Origin: an uncultured bacterium
GTDB taxonomy: Bacteria; Cyanobacteriota; Vampirovibrionia; Gastranaerophilales; Gastranaerophilaceae
Assembly: GCA_900550295.1 (NCBI GenBank)
Contig: URRM01000071.1
Location: forward strand, 1-8,307
Direction: 5' to 3'
DNA: 8,307 nt
The notes beneath the pieces are model-generated. The model was not told the origin of the DNA, did no database searches, and saw only the letters and a list, made by a program, of their open reading frames with translations. Shown here in pieces: positions 5,801 through 8,307 of this stretch (position 1 is the first letter of the stretch; each line of letters starts with the position of its first letter). Made by a program: the position numbers and the translations under genes.

Positions 5801-6390
5801 TAAGTTTCTCCGTTATCCTCTAGTTGGATTATAAACCGCTCAATATATTTTTGCAATACATCAATACTACTATTGTTTTCAATAACGAAATCTGCTTTTT
5901 TAGCTTTTTTTTCTTGTGGTAGTTGCGACTTTATTCGAGATAAAGCTTCTTCTTGCGTAAATTTATTACGCTGCATTAATCTTTTTAAGCGAATATCATC
6001 CTCTGTTTTTATAAACAATATCTTATCAAATAAATTGCCCCATCCAATTTCAAAAAGTAACGGAATTGATACAAAAACATATTTTTCATTCTTATTTTTT
6101 TCAAATATCGACTTAATTCTGTTTTTGATTTCAGGATGAACAATATATTCCAGTTTTTCTTTTAATTTTTTATCATTAAAAACTATTTTTCCCAATTTTT
6201 CACGGGAAACTTTTCCATTTTCTGAAATATCATGTCCGTCAAATTGATTGATAATTTCTTCTGCAAAATCATTTAAAACTTCATGAGCAATAATATCAGT
6301 ATCGAAAACCTTATAACCTTTTTCCTGCAGAATGTTTTCTACAGTAGATTTTCCTGATGCAATATTACCAACAATAGCAAAACTAATCAT
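5800..6390 (-). CDS. coaE: Dephospho-CoA kinase
   Basis: CoaE phosphorylates the 3'-hydroxyl of the ribose of dephospho-CoA with ATP, the last step of coenzyme A synthesis, in the cytoplasm. The 196-aa length is typical. The P-loop GNIASGKST lies at 8-16. It is followed by the substrate-site motif DTDIIAH (30-36), PLLFE (110-114), the lid region LMQRN (138-142) and the C-terminal ADFVIENN (166-173), all in the expected order. The ATG at 6390 overlaps the TAA of the upstream pseudouridine synthase gene by one base (TAATG). The 3' end overlaps the GTG of the c-di-GMP gene in the same way (TAGTG), which implies translational coupling inside one operon. Confidence 0.96.
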   Translation of the reverse strand: MISFAIVGNIASGKSTVENILQEKGYKVFDTDIIAHEVLNDFAEEIINQFDGHDISENGKVSREKLGKIVFNDKKLKEKLEYIVHPEIKNRIKSIFEKNKNEKYVFVSIPLLFEIGWGNLFDKILFIKTEDDIRLKRLMQRNKFTQEEALSRIKSQLPQEKKAKKADFVIENNSSIDVLQKYIERFIIQLEDNGET

Positions 6391-7121
6391 TATTTTTTAG
6401 CAGCCTTCTCTATATAAGCTTTTAACTCTTTAACTTGTTTAGGTTTGATTGGTTTAAATTCACCTCGTTTTAACCCATCAAGAGTAATTGTTGCGTGTTG
6501 AATTCTTTTTAAAGATTCAACCTCAAAACCTAAATAATCAAACATTTTTCTGATTTGACGGTTCAAACCTTGATATAAAACAACTTCCATTAACGTTGAT
6601 TTATTTGATATTTCTAAAACTTCAACTTCTGCATAAGCTTTTTTGTTTGGTTCAATTTCAATACCATTTGCCATTTGGTCAATATGATTTTGATTGATTC
6701 TACCGTTAATGCTTACGATATAAACTTTTTGAATTTTAACTGACGGATGTGTTAACTCATTAATTAATTCTCCGTCATTTGTTAGAATAATCAACCCTGT
6801 AGATTCCCTATCCAAGCGACCTACAGGATTTAACTTATGTAATTCCTCCGGCAAAATGTCATATATAGTTTTTCTACCCTTTTCATCATCAGCTGTTGTA
6901 ATATATCCGGCTGGTTTGTAAAAACGATAGTATTCGTGTTTTAAAGGGTGAATTAATTTTTCATCTATAAAAACTTTATCTTTTTCAGAAACTAAATATC
7001 CAAGTTCTGAAACTCTTTTTCCGTTTACATTTACAAGACCTTGTTCAATCATCTCGTCAGCTTTACGACGAGAGCAAATTCCTGCAGATGCGATATATTT
7101 ATTCAATCTAACTTTTGCCAT
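6390..7121 (-). CDS. rluB: RsuA/RluB-family rRNA pseudouridine synthase
   Basis: This 243-aa enzyme isomerises a uridine in ribosomal RNA to pseudouridine. An S4 RNA-binding domain fills the first ~60 residues (RLNKYIASAGICSRRKADEMI). The catalytic domain follows with YKPAGYITT (68-76), the signature GRLDRESTGLI with catalytic D104, and QGLNRQIRKM at 184-193 (Gln where Glu is usual). The C-terminus is a short Lys-rich tail. Members act on 23S rRNA (RluB/RluE/RluF) or 16S rRNA (RsuA). The domain order and lack of insertions best suit RluB, but the target uridine cannot be read from sequence. The ATG at 7121 overlaps the TAA of the upstream thioesterase gene by one base. Confidence 0.92.
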   Translation of the reverse strand: MAKVRLNKYIASAGICSRRKADEMIEQGLVNVNGKRVSELGYLVSEKDKVFIDEKLIHPLKHEYYRFYKPAGYITTADDEKGRKTIYDILPEELHKLNPVGRLDRESTGLIILTNDGELINELTHPSVKIQKVYIVSINGRINQNHIDQMANGIEIEPNKKAYAEVEVLEISNKSTLMEVVLYQGLNRQIRKMFDYLGFEVESLKRIQHATITLDGLKRGEFKPIKPKQVKELKAYIEKAAKK

Positions 7122-7528
7122 TAATCTTTAACCTTTTCAATAAAATCTACCAAATCTTGAGGCAAACTTCTATAAAGCATGCCGTCATTATGAGTTGCAA
7201 CAACTTTCACTTTTGCATCTATATGAAGTTTTTTAGTTTCTGCATTATAAATTTTTTGTCCGAAAGTCATTGATATTTTTGTTGATTCTATTAATGAGGT
7301 TTCAATCAAAAGTTTTTCCTCTAATTTAGCAGGTGATTTATATCTGATATTAATTTCCGCAACAGGTAAAGTTACATCATCCTCGAATAATTTTGTTAAA
7401 GAATAACCAACTTTTTCACACAATTCAACACGTCCAATTTCCATCCAACGAAGGTATGAACCGTGCCATACAACACCATAAGCATCGGTGTCTGAATAAA
7501 ATACTTTTTGTTCAAATTCATGTTTCAT
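7121..7528 (-). CDS. YbgC-like hotdog-fold acyl-CoA thioesterase
   Basis: The 135-aa protein has the 4-hydroxybenzoyl-CoA thioesterase (4HBT) fold. The signature YSDTDAYGVVWHGSYLRWME (11-30) contains the catalytic Asp (D15) and the conserved H22, and LPVAEINIRYKSPAKLEEKL forms the central strands of the hotdog. YbgC relatives hydrolyse short acyl-CoA or acyl-ACP thioesters and are often found with Tol-Pal genes; no tol genes are visible here, so the substrate is open. It is the first gene of the five-gene leftward operon. The ATG at 7528 has no Shine-Dalgarno sequence, because the predicted mRNA leader is only about three bases long. Confidence 0.9.
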   Translation of the reverse strand: MKHEFEQKVFYSDTDAYGVVWHGSYLRWMEIGRVELCEKVGYSLTKLFEDDVTLPVAEINIRYKSPAKLEEKLLIETSLIESTKISMTFGQKIYNAETKKLHIDAKVKVVATHNDGMLYRSLPQDLVDFIEKVKD

Positions 7529-7537
7529 AATACAAAA

Positions 7538-7566
7538 ATATTAGCATAAATCGCCAACCTTGACAA
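7538..7566 (-). promoter_or_regulatory. Promoter of the thioesterase-rluB-coaE-EAL-maf operon
   Basis: On the minus strand: TTGTCA (7566-7561), a 17-bp spacer, and TAATAT (7543-7538) preceded by TGC, an extended -10. The predicted start is about 7531, giving a leader of roughly three bases before the ATG at 7528. Its -35 shares bases with the opposing rubredoxin -35. Confidence 0.65.
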
Positions 7567-7589
7567 TTTAAAACCAAAAACTTTAATAC
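7560..7589 (+). promoter_or_regulatory. Rubredoxin promoter with consensus -35
   Basis: TTGACA at 7560-7565 is a perfect -35 box. The -10 is weak: TAATAC at 7584-7589 (18-bp spacing) is the best candidate. The palindromic core TTGACAA/TTGTCAA means the divergent operon promoter uses the same bases as its own -35. Confidence 0.45.
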
Positions 7590-7620
7590 TAATAATTTAG
7601 TAAAAAGAAAGGAGATTAAT

Positions 7621-7761
7621 ATGAAATACAAATGTTTACCATGTGGATGGATTTACGATGAGGAAAAAGAAGGCGTAAAATTCGCTGACCAACCGGAAGA
7701 TTATACTTGTCCTGTATGTGGCACAGACAAAAGTTCCTTCGTTGAAGTTACAGAATCTTAA
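7621..7761 (+). CDS. Rubredoxin, short form
   Basis: This 46-aa electron carrier holds one iron atom in four cysteines: C5-x2-C8 in KCLPCGWIYD and C30-x2-C33 in YTCPVCGTDKSSF. It is a cytoplasmic redox partner, in anaerobes typically for oxygen or peroxide reductases and oxidoreductases. Usual rubredoxins have ~52-54 residues with about 29 residues between the cysteine pairs; here only 21 lie between them. The hairpin loop is therefore shortened, as in the 45-residue Desulfovibrio desulfuricans protein, and the usual Trp before the second pair is Tyr. The ATG is fixed by the strong ribosome-binding site AAAGGAG (7608-7614), six bases upstream. It is transcribed alone or with the next gene, and diverges from the five-gene operon. 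Confidence 0.94.
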   Translation: MKYKCLPCGWIYDEEKEGVKFADQPEDYTCPVCGTDKSSFVEVTES

Positions 7762-7797
7762 CATTTTATGAAATTAAGGCAATTTTTATTTTCAGGA

Positions 7798-7806
7798 TGC
7801 TTTAAT
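7798..7806 (+). promoter_or_regulatory. Extended -10 promoter before the Cys-cluster protein gene
   Basis: TGC-TTTAAT (TG at 7798, -10 hexamer 7801-7806, 5/6 match) has no clear -35 and would start transcription near 7813. That leaves a ~20-nt leader carrying the ribosome-binding site AAGGA at 7822-7826. The gene could thus be transcribed independently of rubredoxin, which ends 71 bases upstream without a clear terminator. Confidence 0.4.
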
Positions 7807-7832
7807 AAGTATCAGGAAAATAAGGAATTACC

Positions 7833-8264
7833 ATGAACTTAAATTCAATTAGCGCAAATTTTATGACTCCGGCAACAAATTTTGGATGTTCTGATCCTAA
7901 TTGCAAATGTCAAGCAGGTATCGTTTCAACAAACGAACCTCAAAAAGATACGTTAGAAATAACAAAAGATGTTGCAGACAAGACAACTAGTTTAGGCAAA
8001 AAAGTTGTAAATGGAGCAAAAAAGACTTGGACATTCTTGAAAAACAATAAAAAACAAGTTTTAGTCGGAGCTAAAGCTGCATTGGATGGTGTTTTAACAG
8101 CTTGCACAGTTGTTGGAGCAAATGAATTAATGCAAAAAGTATCTAAACAAAATACTGCCAGTCTTGCAGGAAAAATTGCAATCGCTGCAGGTGTTGCGAT
8201 GACAGCAGCAGAACTTGTAAAAAATAGAAATGCCTTTTTGAATAAACAAGCAGAAAAACAATAG
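7833..8264 (+). CDS. Unknown small protein with Cys cluster and two hydrophobic segments
   Basis: I do not recognise this 143-aa protein. The N-terminus is Asn/Ser-rich and polar, with a tight cysteine cluster C19-x4-C24-x-C26 (GCSDPNCKCQAG). A Lys-rich charged linker (38-75) follows, then two segments rich in Ala/Gly/Val: ~76-97 and ~111-129, the second containing GKIAIAAGVAMTAAELV. The tail is short and basic. The two segments could be a membrane hairpin or packed small-residue helices. There is no signal peptide, so export is not evident; C91 lies inside the first segment. The start is ATG 7833 with AAGGA six bases before it. It lies downstream of rubredoxin in the same direction, 71 bp away, with its own likely promoter. 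The cluster might bind a metal, but only three cysteines are close together. It is probably a lineage-restricted protein. Confidence 0.75.
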   Translation: MNLNSISANFMTPATNFGCSDPNCKCQAGIVSTNEPQKDTLEITKDVADKTTSLGKKVVNGAKKTWTFLKNNKKQVLVGAKAALDGVLTACTVVGANELMQKVSKQNTASLAGKIAIAAGVAMTAAELVKNRNAFLNKQAEKQ

Positions 8265-8307
8265 AAGAAACATTAAATAAATAATGGATTATTAAGAGGA
8301 CGGTCAA

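Noticed and set aside
5873..6139. Plus-strand ORF inside coaE
   Set aside because: Antisense to conserved coaE motifs; composition is just the complement of a Lys-rich protein.
8272..8285. AATAAT-GG-ATTATT inverted repeat after the last gene as a terminator
   Set aside because: AT-only stem with almost no loop and no T-run; the window ends too soon to judge.
1..8307. tRNA, rRNA, CRISPR array, insertion sequence or integrase
   Set aside because: None was seen by eye: no cloverleaf-like tail, no regularly spaced repeats and no transposase or integrase motifs on either strand.

Overview
The window is AT-rich, with tightly packed genes. It carries aroA (EPSP synthase) with class II motifs, a rubredoxin and c-di-GMP signalling. 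Its last gene encodes a small, Lys/Ala-rich protein with few conserved features. This mix fits a gut-type, non-photosynthetic relative of the cyanobacteria (Vampirovibrionia/Melainabacteria, Gastranaerophilales). That placement is an inference from overall look and gene content. An anaerobic low-GC Firmicute or another anaerobe cannot be excluded from the sequence alone.

Layout. Positions 1-329 hold the end of a PH-domain-like gene broken by one frameshift. 330-524 is a convergent intergenic gap containing a perfect 18-bp palindrome. 525-1799 (minus) is aroA, with an extended -10 box placed so that its mRNA would be almost leaderless. 1800-1988 has no protein gene. It does have a plus-strand promoter-like box, a GAAA-capped hairpin, a CCTCCTCCCC stretch and a strong intrinsic terminator, which together look like a small RNA gene of about 65 nt. 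1989-2491 (minus) is a scar: the promoter, ribosome-binding site and first ~35 codons of a type-4 uracil-DNA glycosylase, frameshifted and then joined to the 3' part of an unrecognised gene. 2653-2976 (plus) is a small XRE-family regulator.

2996-7528 (minus) is one five-gene transcription unit, read from right to left: YbgC-like thioesterase, RluB/RsuA pseudouridine synthase, CoaE, a membrane dCACHE-GGDEF-EAL protein, and a short protein that matches only the N-terminal domain of Maf (motility accessory factor) glycosyltransferases. The first four genes are joined by one-base stop/start overlaps and the fifth by a 3-nt gap. Housekeeping enzymes (RNA modification, last step of CoA synthesis) are therefore co-transcribed with a probable c-di-GMP phosphodiesterase.

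7529-7620 is a divergent promoter region in which the two -35 boxes share the same seven bases. It feeds the five-gene operon leftwards and a short rubredoxin (7621-7761) rightwards. 7833-8264 encodes a 143-aa protein of unknown function with a Cys cluster and two small-residue-rich hydrophobic segments.

The most interesting item is the candidate sRNA at about 1884-1951. Its architecture resembles cyanobacterial Yfr1 (two hairpins flanking an exposed CU-rich anti-Shine-Dalgarno motif). The decayed loci, the Maf-N-only protein and the shared -35 element are secondary points.
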